From Arenibacter hampyeongensis (GTDB taxonomy: Bacteria > Bacteroidota > Bacteroidia > Flavobacteriales > Flavobacteriaceae): a DNA stretch of 64,000 nt. Shown in pieces: positions 1 to 10,000 of this stretch (position 1 is the stretch's first letter; each line of letters starts with the position of its first letter). The translations under genes and the position numbers were made by a program. The stretch is taken from assembly GCF_002909255.1 (NCBI RefSeq), contig NZ_PIOB01000009.1:1-64000 (forward strand), in the 5' to 3' direction. Below the pieces are notes generated by a model, which saw only the letters and a program-made list of their open reading frames with translations, ran no database searches and was not told the origin of the DNA.

Positions 1-541
1 AATTTTTTAACTATTTGTTAATGAAAAAATCATATTTTTAAGAAAATAATCCTATAAATTAGATGTATAAAAAAATCGGGAAATGCTGTCACATTCCCCG
101 ATGGTAATTAAAATGACTAAAAACGGATGTCTAACCACCTTAACATTTACAAAAATATGAAAAAACTTCAGTAACTTTTTGGGTTTGCCACCCTTTTTTA
201 TGGTTTAATTTATTTAGAAAACGCCCTCATCAAATTTCAATTGATAAATTTTGATAGTGATTTTGCTCATGAGTATTTGTAAATATGAGCATTATAGGGA
301 AAAGGCAACAATCGATAACTTTTTATAAAATATCATTACGTTTTTGGCGGATGGTAAAATCAGGTCTAATTTATTAAGTTCTACACAGTTATTTCTTAAT
401 ATTTCACAGAAAATTTTATTTCTACATCATTTAGCCTATAAACAATAAGGATAAGAATTAAAACGCCTTACTTGCTTAAACGTTAAAATTCCCGCCACCG
501 AGAATAATCAGTATTAAGAAATAACCAAATTAAAAATTATT
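1..541. other. AT-rich leader upstream of susC, no gene seen
   Basis: No credible coding sequence is visible here. The stretch holds a terminator-like hairpin near its start, described separately. It also has two loose inverted repeats around 226-256 (ATCAAATTT facing AAATTTTGAT) and 265-295 (GCTCAT facing ATGAGC). They could be operator sites for the downstream SusC gene, but that is a guess. I did not find a clean TAnnTTTG promoter element. Confidence 0.5.
75..103. terminator. Terminator-like hairpin
   Basis: ATCGGGAAATG and CATTCCCCGAT form a near-perfect stem around a short loop. The run of A on the left gives a T-run on the minus strand. It probably ends the gene that lies before the window, or separates it from the SusC leader. 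Confidence 0.45.
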
Positions 542-3500
542 ATGAAAATGAAATTTAAAATCAATTTAAGACAGATGCCAAGGGCTGGAAGTTTTTTCCT
601 GTTGGCATTAGTGTATGCCTCCGGAATGCAAATTATGTATGCCAATAAGATCGAGGTAAAAACAATTTTAGAAGTTAACAATCAAACAACTACAGTCACC
701 GGTGTTGTCAGTGACGACAACGGTACCCCTTTACCTGGTGCCAGTGTGGTCGTTAAGGGAACTACCACGGGAACAGTCACCGATTTTGACGGCAATTATT
801 CCATTGAAGTGGGTACGGGCGGAACATTGGTTTTCAGCTATATAGGTTACAAAACTGTTGAGGTAGCGGTTGACGGAAAGTCCATAGTTAATGCAACCCT
901 CACCATAGATGCAACTCAGCTGGATGATGTGGTAGTAGTGGGTTATGGTACCCAGAAAAAAAGTGAGGTAACTTCATCAATATCCCAAATAAGCGGAAAG
1001 GATTTTCAAACATCCACCGCTTCCAATGCTGCCATGGCATTACAGGGAAGGGCCTCAGGTGTTGAATTTGTTAACTCCGGGACACCGGGTAGTACACCTA
1101 GCATAAGAATCAGGGGAATTGGAACAATAAACAATTCACAACCACTCATTGTTTTGGATGGGGTACCCGTATCCTCTGATGTTTTTGCCCAACTGGCTTC
1201 TTCGGAAATACAATCTGTGGAGATATTAAAAGATGCTGCTTCCGGTGCCATATATGGTACCCGTGCTGCCAACGGTGTTGTTTTAATTACGACGAACAAT
1301 GCCAGGTTCAACGAGAAGACAACGGTCAGGCTCAATGCTTCCACTGGTTTTAACAGCGTCATAAAAAAGTATCCGGTTACCAATGCCGAACAGCTTTACG
1401 AATTAAAACGGGAAAGATACGTAATGGACGGTCTTCCCATTGACCCAAATTCACCTTGGGCCGATGAGTATTACAATCAGACCAGGACCGATTGGCAGGA
1501 GGAAATGTTCAGGGACGGTATTTTTCAAGATTATAATATGAACATAAGCGGTGGTTCGGAAAAATCTACCGTTAACGCCAATATCTTTTATAGGGACGAG
1601 GAAGGAACCCAGATAAATACCTACTTCAAACGATTGGGGATTTCTTTACGAAGCACTCAGAAAATATCGGATCGTTTTAGAATTGAAGAAAATATTAGGA
1701 TAACCAATAATCATAGCCTACTAACCCAGGACGATGGAGCTACCGGAACTTCGCAAACTATTTATTCCTCCTATAGATTTATGCCCGCCATCCCTGTAAA
1801 ATATGAAGATGGCAGCTATGGTTCTGGAAAAGCATCCACCCAATTGGGCGATATGTGGAACCCTGTTTATAAGGCAAAGGAGGAATGGAGGCATCGATAT
1901 AAATTTAATACGCTTATAAGTATGAAAGCGGATTATGATTTTACGGATGAATTAACGCTTACGGCCAGGGCCTCTTATCAAAAATCCACTTCTAAATATG
2001 AGGCCTTTCAAGACATCACCCCGGATCAGTCAAGAACAGAGAACCTACCCATTTTAAGGGTCAACACGGATGAAACCACTGTCACCTTGGGAGAATTGTT
2101 TACCAGCTATAAAAAGTCTTGGGGACTGCATAATATAGGAGCGGTCCTTGGGATATCCGGACAAGTGGATAAAGGAAATTTTATTAATATGTCCGGGGAG
2201 GGTTTCGCCTCCGTAGACAAAAACCAATTGGTAATGGACAATGCTTCCATCATTAAAGGCGGCGGTAATGATTATTTGGCCACTGGGTTGGCCTCCGCAT
2301 TTGTACGTGGAACATATGGTTACAATGACAAGTATTATTTGTCCGCTATTTTTAGAGCAGATGGTTCTTCTAGATTTGCAGATGGAAATCGTTGGGGCTA
2401 TTTTCCTTCAATTTCTGGGGGATGGAGAATTTCCAATGAAAGCTTTTTGAAAGATGACCCCACCATTTCCAATATGAAACTTAATATAGGATGGGGTCAG
2501 CTCGGAAATCAAAACGTAAGGGCCTTTCAATATCTAAATGTTTACAGTAAGGATACCGAATATGTTCTGAACGATACCAACTTAACGGGCACAAGATTGG
2601 CCTCTTTTGCCAATCCGGATATTACATGGGAAACTACAAGTGCTCTAAACGTCCTATTGGAGTTGGGGCTGTTCAATAATAAATTCAATTTGGACGTCGC
2701 CTACTTTGATAGGTTGACCACCGATATGTTGATTCCCTTACCTGGTCTGAATACTGCCGGTTTGGTAGCCATTCCCGATTCCAATATTGGGGAAATGCAC
2801 AATTCCGGATTTGAAATTGAACCGTCCTATATTGGACAAGTGGGGGATTTGAATTTTGAATTGGGGGTAAACGCCACTATAATAAAAAATGAAGTTACCA
2901 AGCTTTATGGATCTAGTAAATTTATTTCTGGAGGAGATCAGACCAGAACCTATGAAGGGGAACCAATTAGCTCGTTCTATGGCTGGAAAACAGATGGCAT
3001 TTATCAAAACCAAGCTGAAATCGACAATGATGCCAATATCACTAGCGACCCACGAAGAGCCGATATTACCCCAGGTGATGTTCGCTTTGTGGACACCAAT
3101 GGGGATAATATAGTTGATGAACAGGATAGGGTACATATTGGTGATGCCAATCCAAAACTTCTCCTAGGATTTCATGGGGACCTAAAGTATAAGGGATTCG
3201 ACTTTTCGGCCGTGTTCAGTGGAGCATTCGGACATGACTTGTACGATGCCATGATGATGCGCGGAATTGACCCTACCCAGAGCGCCAACATGGATGCCGT
3301 GGCATACCAAAGATGGACGGGCGAAGGAACTTCCAATACCTATCCAAGAATGTCCACCATAATCGCAAATAACAATTACAGAGTTTCCGAATTGGGCATT
3401 AAGAACGGTAACTATCTTAGAATGAAAGATGTTGTTTTTGGCTATACCATTCCGGAAAGCCTAACGGAACAAATAGGGGTAAGCAATATGAAATTTTACA

Positions 3501-3646
3501 TTTCCGGACGTAACTTATTGACCTTTACTAACTTTGATGGAGTTGACCCTGAAGAAAGTGGGACAAATAATCTGACACGTGGGGTAATATTCAATAATTA
3601 TCCACAGTCCAAAAGTGTTGTTCTCGGAGCCAATATTACATTTTAA
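542..3646 (+). CDS. susC: SusC-like TonB-dependent outer membrane transporter
   Basis: This is a 1034-residue TonB-dependent receptor of the SusC/RagA family, which imports oligosaccharides across the outer membrane together with a SusD lid lipoprotein. A signal peptide covers roughly residues 1-35. A carboxypeptidase-regulatory-like domain starts at about residue 51 (VTGVVSDDNGTPLPGASV) and ends in the usual DDVVVVGYGTQKK TonB-box region. A plug domain follows, with the SusC-typical segment EILKDAASGAIYGTRAANG, then a beta-barrel ending in a terminal aromatic strand (VVLGANITF). Length is normal for the family. The SusD partner starts 15 bases downstream, so the two form an operon. The substrate cannot be read from sequence; the neighbours point to a sulfated algal galactan or fucose-containing glycan. 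Confidence 0.95.
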   Translation: MKMKFKINLRQMPRAGSFFLLALVYASGMQIMYANKIEVKTILEVNNQTTTVTGVVSDDNGTPLPGASVVVKGTTTGTVTDFDGNYSIEVGTGGTLVFSYIGYKTVEVAVDGKSIVNATLTIDATQLDDVVVVGYGTQKKSEVTSSISQISGKDFQTSTASNAAMALQGRASGVEFVNSGTPGSTPSIRIRGIGTINNSQPLIVLDGVPVSSDVFAQLASSEIQSVEILKDAASGAIYGTRAANGVVLITTNNARFNEKTTVRLNASTGFNSVIKKYPVTNAEQLYELKRERYVMDGLPIDPNSPWADEYYNQTRTDWQEEMFRDGIFQDYNMNISGGSEKSTVNANIFYRDEEGTQINTYFKRLGISLRSTQKISDRFRIEENIRITNNHSLLTQDDGATGTSQTIYSSYRFMPAIPVKYEDGSYGSGKASTQLGDMWNPVYKAKEEWRHRYKFNTLISMKADYDFTDELTLTARASYQKSTSKYEAFQDITPDQSRTENLPILRVNTDETTVTLGELFTSYKKSWGLHNIGAVLGISGQVDKGNFINMSGEGFASVDKNQLVMDNASIIKGGGNDYLATGLASAFVRGTYGYNDKYYLSAIFRADGSSRFADGNRWGYFPSISGGWRISNESFLKDDPTISNMKLNIGWGQLGNQNVRAFQYLNVYSKDTEYVLNDTNLTGTRLASFANPDITWETTSALNVLLELGLFNNKFNLDVAYFDRLTTDMLIPLPGLNTAGLVAIPDSNIGEMHNSGFEIEPSYIGQVGDLNFELGVNATIIKNEVTKLYGSSKFISGGDQTRTYEGEPISSFYGWKTDGIYQNQAEIDNDANITSDPRRADITPGDVRFVDTNGDNIVDEQDRVHIGDANPKLLLGFHGDLKYKGFDFSAVFSGAFGHDLYDAMMMRGIDPTQSANMDAVAYQRWTGEGTSNTYPRMSTIIANNNYRVSELGIKNGNYLRMKDVVFGYTIPESLTEQIGVSNMKFYISGRNLLTFTNFDGVDPEESGTNNLTRGVIFNNYPQSKSVVLGANITF

Positions 3647-3661
3647 TTTTAAAGCTACATA

Positions 3662-5134
3662 ATGATGAAAAACTATATAATTATATTAATTGCAATTGTC
3701 ATGGCAACTTCATGTGATGATATTTTAGAGCAAGATTTAGTTGGAAAACGGACCGATCAAGATTATTGGACCACCGAAGCCGACATGGTGGATGCTTTGG
3801 CGGGAGCCTATGGGCAATGGGCCACAAGAGCTTTGGGTATGCACGACCTATTTTTCGACAATCAAGGTGACGACCATTGGAGGGCCGGAGATCACGCCCA
3901 GGATGAGGAGATCGAAACTTTTAACACCGATCCTTCCAACTATAAACTGAGGGATACTTATAAATATAAATACGAGGTAATTAGCAGTGCCAATGGTATT
4001 TTGATCAATGGCCCAAAAGTTAAGGAATTGGGGGCTATAGGTGATGCTTCATATAATTCCATTATGGGGCAGGCCCATTTTTTGCGGGCTTACGCCTATT
4101 ATCGCTTATATCTTATACATGGACAGGTACCAATAATTACGGAAGAAAATGTTCTGGCCAACGAATACAATATTCCAAAATGCGAGTCTCCTGAAGTATT
4201 GAGCGATTTTATTCTGGCCGATTTGGAAAAGGCCGTTGGTCTTCTTCCTATGGACAACGTTCCCGGAAGCGTTGGCAAGGGCGCTGCATGGGCGGTGATG
4301 ACGTCCGTATATATGCATAGGGCCACGGAATACAACAATGCCGAATTTTTGAACAAGGCAATTGCCGCTGGCCAAAATGTTGTGGACAATTACCCCTTGG
4401 CAGAGGATTATCTTTCCCTTTTCCGTGAAGGCAATCAATATTTAAAGGAGAACCTTTTTATTATGATGAACGATATGGATTGGATCAACCAAAGCATCAT
4501 GTCAAAGCATAGAGGGCCTAGGCCATGGGGAATGTACGGGTTCCAGGAGCCTTTGGATGATTTGGTAAACGAATATGAAGCTGGGGACGTTCGGAAGAGC
4601 GTAACCATCATTTCCGATGGCGAATTTTCACTTCAAGGTTCTTTGGGACTGGTAGAACATACTTCAGATCTAACTAATACAGGGCATAGCTATTTTAAAT
4701 ATATGGACTGGACGGAATCAGGGAATTTTAATCATGGTCTAAATATTCCATTTTTAAGAGCGGCAGATACCTATCTATTGGTAGCAGAGGCGCAAATTAG
4801 GTTGAATGGTCCTGGTGCGGCAGACGATTTGATAAACGCAGTGCGGGAAAGAACTGGTTTAGGTCCAGTATTCGGAGCAGATATAGATGCTTTGATCCAC
4901 GAAACTCGGGTAGAACTGGCCGGAGAAAATTTCCGATACCAGAATTTGCTCAGATGGGACAAGGCAGGGATATATGATTTGGAAGAATTCCTGGCCAGAC
5001 CTGAAAAAATGATTCCCAGTGATGTGGGAAGGAAAGTTTGGAACGGCCCTAAAAATTATTATCAGCCGCTTTATCAAACGGACATTGATAATTCGGATGG
5101 TATACTCGTACAGAATCCGGAGTGGGTAAATTAA
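3662..5134 (+). CDS. susD: SusD/RagB-like glycan-binding lipoprotein
   Basis: This 490-residue surface lipoprotein caps the SusC channel and binds the incoming glycan. The N-terminus is a type II signal peptide with lipobox ATSC and Cys18 as the lipidated residue. The body has the TPR-rich SusD layout, including a stretch around FLRAYAYYRLYLIHGQVPIITE typical of the family, and the conserved C-terminal segment on fitting reward RQEN-type residues (GENFRYQNLLRW). Two adjacent ATG codons could serve as start (3662 or 3665). It follows SusC by 15 bases and shares its promoter. The binding specificity is unknown. Confidence 0.93.
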   Translation: MMKNYIIILIAIVMATSCDDILEQDLVGKRTDQDYWTTEADMVDALAGAYGQWATRALGMHDLFFDNQGDDHWRAGDHAQDEEIETFNTDPSNYKLRDTYKYKYEVISSANGILINGPKVKELGAIGDASYNSIMGQAHFLRAYAYYRLYLIHGQVPIITEENVLANEYNIPKCESPEVLSDFILADLEKAVGLLPMDNVPGSVGKGAAWAVMTSVYMHRATEYNNAEFLNKAIAAGQNVVDNYPLAEDYLSLFREGNQYLKENLFIMMNDMDWINQSIMSKHRGPRPWGMYGFQEPLDDLVNEYEAGDVRKSVTIISDGEFSLQGSLGLVEHTSDLTNTGHSYFKYMDWTESGNFNHGLNIPFLRAADTYLLVAEAQIRLNGPGAADDLINAVRERTGLGPVFGADIDALIHETRVELAGENFRYQNLLRWDKAGIYDLEEFLARPEKMIPSDVGRKVWNGPKNYYQPLYQTDIDNSDGILVQNPEWVN

Positions 5135-5481
5135 CAATGTAGGTTTTGGTCAAGGATGAAAGGTACAACCAATTATTCTTGACCAATTACAATATAATTT
5201 CTTAAATAATTGGTATTCCGATTATTATGTCATGTAAATTCCATTATAAAAGGGTATTCCCGTTATATTTGGAATTAATTTAAAGTTGGGGTTTCAAGAT
5301 TAAAACTTACAACTTTAATTAATGATGAATTAATTCCCTAAACAATATTAAAGTCAGCCGTTTAAACGGTTAAGAACTTAAATATCATTTGGGGAATTAT
5401 TTTATACTATTTTTAAGGGAAAAGCTAAAGGAATCTTATATTCGATTAGGACCCATAAATAAATATCTAAAAATTATTTCA
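5135..5481. other. Intergenic region after susD, no gene seen
   Basis: This AT-rich gap shows no coding sequence. A short GGGTATTCCC palindrome sits near 5251. The 346-base spacing suggests the next gene has its own promoter, but no clean promoter motif was recognised. Confidence 0.4.
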
Positions 5482-6327
5482 ATGAAACCCAAGAACCTAA
5501 AAATTATTACAATAGCATGCATTTCTATTTGCGTTATTCTGGTATTTTCATTCAGTAAAGATTCATATCAAAAGGAAAATTCAACGATGGTCAATCAAAT
5601 TGAATTGAAGGTCGCGGCCTATAATGTGGAGTTTAGTGATAAAGGTAATGCAGAGGAAATAGGAGAAGCGTTAAAGCCCTATAATTTCGATGTAGTGAGT
5701 TTTTCCGAAGCCCCTGGTGGAGACTGGACCAAAAAGGTTGGGGCCGTACTGGGCCTAAATCACGTAATTGTCGGTAAATATTCAACAGCCGGCCATAAAG
5801 ACAAATACAAAACTATCGCCAGCCGAACGCCACTGGCAGATTACGAAGAGGTTCTCATGGCAGATACGTTGCATACGGTAACTAGAGCAACTACCATAGT
5901 TAATGGTAAAGAAATTGCCTTGTATTCAGTTCACTTTCCTTTTGGGTGGAGAGATCAGGCACATATAGACGAAACAACGGGCAAAGTAACTGCCTTTGTG
6001 GATTACCTAAAAGAAAGACAAACAAAAGAGGTTTCAATCCTCATGGGCGATTTCAACTTTGTCCTATCTACCGAGGACTATAGAAGTCCATATTATGAAA
6101 TGTTCGTAGACCTGGGAATGGTGGCCACTTGGCGCGATTTAAATATAGATGTTACCTCCTTGGGGTCTATGGTAAAGTTCAAAAGTGGGCAAAGAAGCAC
6201 GGGAGCTGTCATAGACCACATACTGTATAACACTAAAAAAGCAAAAGCCTTGGATGGACAAATCATTGAAATGGAAAAACCTTTATCTGACCACAAACCG
6301 GTCTGGGCACTATTGCAAATAAAGTAA
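5482..6327 (+). CDS. Exported endonuclease/exonuclease/phosphatase family protein
   Basis: The product is a 281-residue metal-dependent phosphodiester or phosphomonoester hydrolase of the EEP fold. I place the start at the ATG at 5482, where MKPKNLKIITIACISICVILV makes a normal signal anchor; the frame is open further upstream, but that extension has no protein-like character. The family motifs are visible: AAYNVEFSD near the N-terminus, MGDFNFVL in the middle and LSDHKPVWA near the C-terminus, which supply the metal ligands and the catalytic His. Family members act on nucleic acids, inositol phosphates or sphingomyelin, so the substrate is open. Its position between the SusCD pair and the hybrid regulator suggests, by inference only, a role in the same extracellular utilisation programme. 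Confidence 0.85.
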   Translation: MKPKNLKIITIACISICVILVFSFSKDSYQKENSTMVNQIELKVAAYNVEFSDKGNAEEIGEALKPYNFDVVSFSEAPGGDWTKKVGAVLGLNHVIVGKYSTAGHKDKYKTIASRTPLADYEEVLMADTLHTVTRATTIVNGKEIALYSVHFPFGWRDQAHIDETTGKVTAFVDYLKERQTKEVSILMGDFNFVLSTEDYRSPYYEMFVDLGMVATWRDLNIDVTSLGSMVKFKSGQRSTGAVIDHILYNTKKAKALDGQIIEMEKPLSDHKPVWALLQIK

Positions 6328-7037
6328 CCCAATAATAAATTGATTAAATAAATGTATCTCCCTAAAATTGGTGTTATGTATTTATATTAACAGCTTAAGC
6401 TTGAACAATATAAGGTAATCCTTTTAGGTATACCTAATATAAATCCTTTTGGATTTGTCAATTACACTTTCTTTTTTTGTAACACTATTTCAGGACTAGA
6501 CACCCTCTTGACACAAAAACCCATAACTAATGTTGTGGGTTTTTTGTATAGTAGTAGGAATTGCAAAGGGTTTCATCCTGCACCATTCCTTTACCTATCA
6601 TTCCTTGGTCAATTCCCTCAGGACAAGCCCATGAGGCAATGTTTGGAAACTACTGATAACATTTCTACTCCCGCCTGAATGCAATGGACTGGCCCGCCCG
6701 AACAAAACGGGTGGGCAAGGGTCGGAGTATTCAAATCCCACTTAGTGAGTAAACGTGTCCCAAAGCTGTTAGACTCGAAGCAAAGTGAGCAATCATATGG
6801 TATAGCCTCAAAACCATTTGTTATACAACATAAGTGTGAAATTTTCTAATTTTGAAATATTGAACCCTCATTTATAGATTTGACACTTTGGGATAAGTTT
6901 AAAAACAGATTTAATTACTAGTTTCAGATTATTAATTTTTGAATGTTATTGGTGTGATATGATTTATGTGGATTGGTCTAACCAATTAAATCATTAGTTT
7001 TTTATAGGAATTCCCAAAGAAATCGTAGTTTACTTGT
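6328..7037. other. Intergenic region before the hybrid regulator
   Basis: No coding sequence is supported in these 710 bases. The region contains the terminator at 6516-6545. A GC-rich inverted repeat lies at 6692-6716 (GCCCGCCCG facing CGGGTGGGC with a 7-base loop) without a T-tract. Base composition between 6550 and 6790 is richer in GC than its flanks, which suggests a remnant of something decayed, but I could not identify it. Confidence 0.4.
6516..6545 (+). terminator. Rho-independent terminator
   Basis: A 12-base stem (AAAACCCATAAC facing GTTGTGGGTTTT, one mismatch) encloses a TAAT loop and is followed by a T-run. It probably ends the transcript of the EEP-family gene about 190 bases upstream. 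Confidence 0.7.
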
Positions 7038-10000
7038 ATGAGTTTTAAGATAGATTCCAAAGTTGGTTACAAACGCATATGGGGAGTTGTTTTTCTCCTT
7101 AGTTCATTATTTGGGGTAAGTCAGGATATGATTAATTTTGAACATATCACTACGGATAATGGACTTTCCCAAAGTGACATCAATGCCATATACCAGGACA
7201 AAAAGGGATTTATGTGGTTTGCCACCCATGATGGACTTAATAAATACGACGGATACGATTTCACCATTTATAAGCCTCAGATAAATCAACCACAGAGTAT
7301 CAGCAGCAATTTAATCTTCGACATTGTTGGTGACAAAGACGATAATTTATGGATCGGAACTACTGGGAAAGGGCTGAATTATTTTAACAGGTCAACCGAA
7401 AAGTTTACCAGATTTCTACACGATGAGGATAATATAGGAAGCCTAAGTAGCGACCACGTCATCAACGTTTTATTGGACAGTAGGAACCAATTATGGGTGG
7501 GCACCAGAAAAGGCCTCAATATGTTGGATTTAACGAAAATGAAGGACAGTGCCGTTTTTGAACATTACTATCCGGAAATAAGCTCCAAGGAAATTTTATC
7601 CAGAGCCAATTCTATAAATTCATTATTCGAAGATGATAAAGGACAAATTTGGGTCGGCACTTCACAGGAACTATTTAAATTATCAAGAGATAAAAATGGA
7701 GATCAATACCTACAATCCGTAAACGACGCTATTGGATTACCAAAGACAAGAGTGGAATGTATTGGCACTGACGGTTTTGGTAGATTATTGATTGGTACTG
7801 GAAAAGGGGTTTATGTACATATAGAAGAATCCGTTTCTGCCAAAGTTCAAAAATTCCACGAAGGGGATTTCAATACACTTCTAGTTGACAATAATAATCA
7901 TATATGGTTTGGGACCAATGAGGGCCTTTTATATTTTAAAAACCCCAACAAGGACGATGTTCCTAAATTGGAGAATCATTTCAAATACGACTCTCGAAAT
8001 AAATTCACGCTCAGTAAAAATATCGTTAAATCCCTTTTTTTGGATAAGACCGGAATTATTTGGGTTGGAACCAATGGGGGAGGGGTAAATAAATACGACC
8101 CTGAAAGAAAGCAATTTCGCCATATACGTAAGACCTTGGATCCCAACAGTCTTAGTTATGACAAGATCAGATCCATGTACGAAGATAGTAATGGGTCGTT
8201 GTGGATCGGGACCGAGGGTGGTGGGTTAAATATGCTCAAAAAGGAGTTTGATGACGGGACTTACAATAATTTTCACGTCTTTGCCGATATCCAAAGAACC
8301 TTTGCACTGACCGAGGCATTTCATAATAACCGGAAAATTTTATTCGTAGGTGCTGAAAACGAACAGGGATTATACATTTTGGATATAACAAACCCCCATA
8401 ACATTAAGGAAGAAAATATTATTGAGGCAGAGGATGTGGATACAAGTGTATTTTCCCTGCTGACCGATTCCCAGAACAATATTTGGATAGGTACTTATGG
8501 GAGCGGAGTTCAACGTTGGGTACCTACCAAAAATTCAATGCAGTACACCAAGGAAATTTTTGTTAACAGTCCCTCCAATCCCTCATCACTACCCAGTAAT
8601 ATTGTTAGAAATATCTATGAGGACAGTAAGGGTAATATATGGTTCGGAACGGGTGATGGCCTGTGCAAACTATCTTTTGATCAAAAAGGGAAAAATCAAC
8701 CAAATTTTACGGTATATAAGAACAGCCCAAAAAATAAGGGGTCTATTAGTCACAATTATATCTTGGCCATTAGAGAAAGTTCGGAAGGTGATTTATGGAT
8801 AGGAACTTTTGGGGGTGGACTCAATAAATTGGTGCAGTCCGACAGCAATGAATTTGATAGTTTTATTTCCTATTCCGAGGAAGACGGACTTCCCAATAAT
8901 GTAATCAAAGGAATATTAGAGGATAATATGGGCCATCTATGGTTGTCTACCAACCAAGGCTTATCCAAATTTAATCCAAAAGAAGTCACTTTTAAGAATT
9001 ATGATGTGAATGATGGGCTCCAGAACAATGAATTCCAGGAATTGGCCGCTCTAAAGAGAAAGGATGGAGAAATGCTTTTCGGAGGTATTAATGGTTTTAA
9101 TTCCTTTTATCCTGAAAAAATTACGAAAAATGGATTTGAAGCTGAAACAGTAATCACCAATTTTTCAATTTCCAATAAGCCAATTAGAATCGATGAAGAA
9201 ATTAACGGAAGAATCATTTTGAACAAAAGTATTGCGGAAACAAAGGAATTACAACTGAAATACAGAGAGAATAATTTTGCTTTTGAATTCGCATCCATAC
9301 ATTATGCAGCTCCTGAAAAGAATGTATTTGCCTATATGCTGGAAGGTTTTGACAAGGATTGGATACAAACTTCTTCTGAAAAACGATTTGCAACCTATAC
9401 CAACATTGAGCCTGGATGGTACACTTTAAAGGTCAAGGCTTCCAACAATGACGGAATATGGGATTCCACGCCTTCGGAAGTACGTATAAGGGTAATTCCA
9501 CCATGGTGGAGGACCAATTCGGCATATGTTCTATATACCCTACTATTTCTAGGGATGTTATGGCTTTTTTGGAGGTATACTTTTATTAGTACCACAAAGA
9601 AACATCAATTGGAATTGGAGTATTTGGAGAAAGAAAAGGCTGAAGAGCTACAAAGGATAAAGCTGGAATTTTTTACAAATATTTCCCACGAGTTTAAAAC
9701 ACCATTAACCCTGATCAAAGGTCCTTTGGAATATCTGCAGAAAAACGTGGGAAAGCTTGAGAAGAAAACTGTTTTGGAGCAATATGGGTTAATGTATAAA
9801 AATACAAACTACCTAATGCGTTTAATAAACCAATTGTTGGATTTTAGAAAAATAAATCAGGGCAAAATGCATTTAGTGGTAAGGCATGGTAATATATTGG
9901 ATTTTGTAAAGGTGGTCGCCGAACCCTTTCAGTTTTTGGCACGAAAACAATCCATCGATTTTAAGATAATTGCTGACAAGGACACGATTATGTCCTGGTT

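Noticed and set aside
6692-6716. Second terminator before the hybrid regulator
   Set aside because: The GC-rich hairpin has no T-run on either side.
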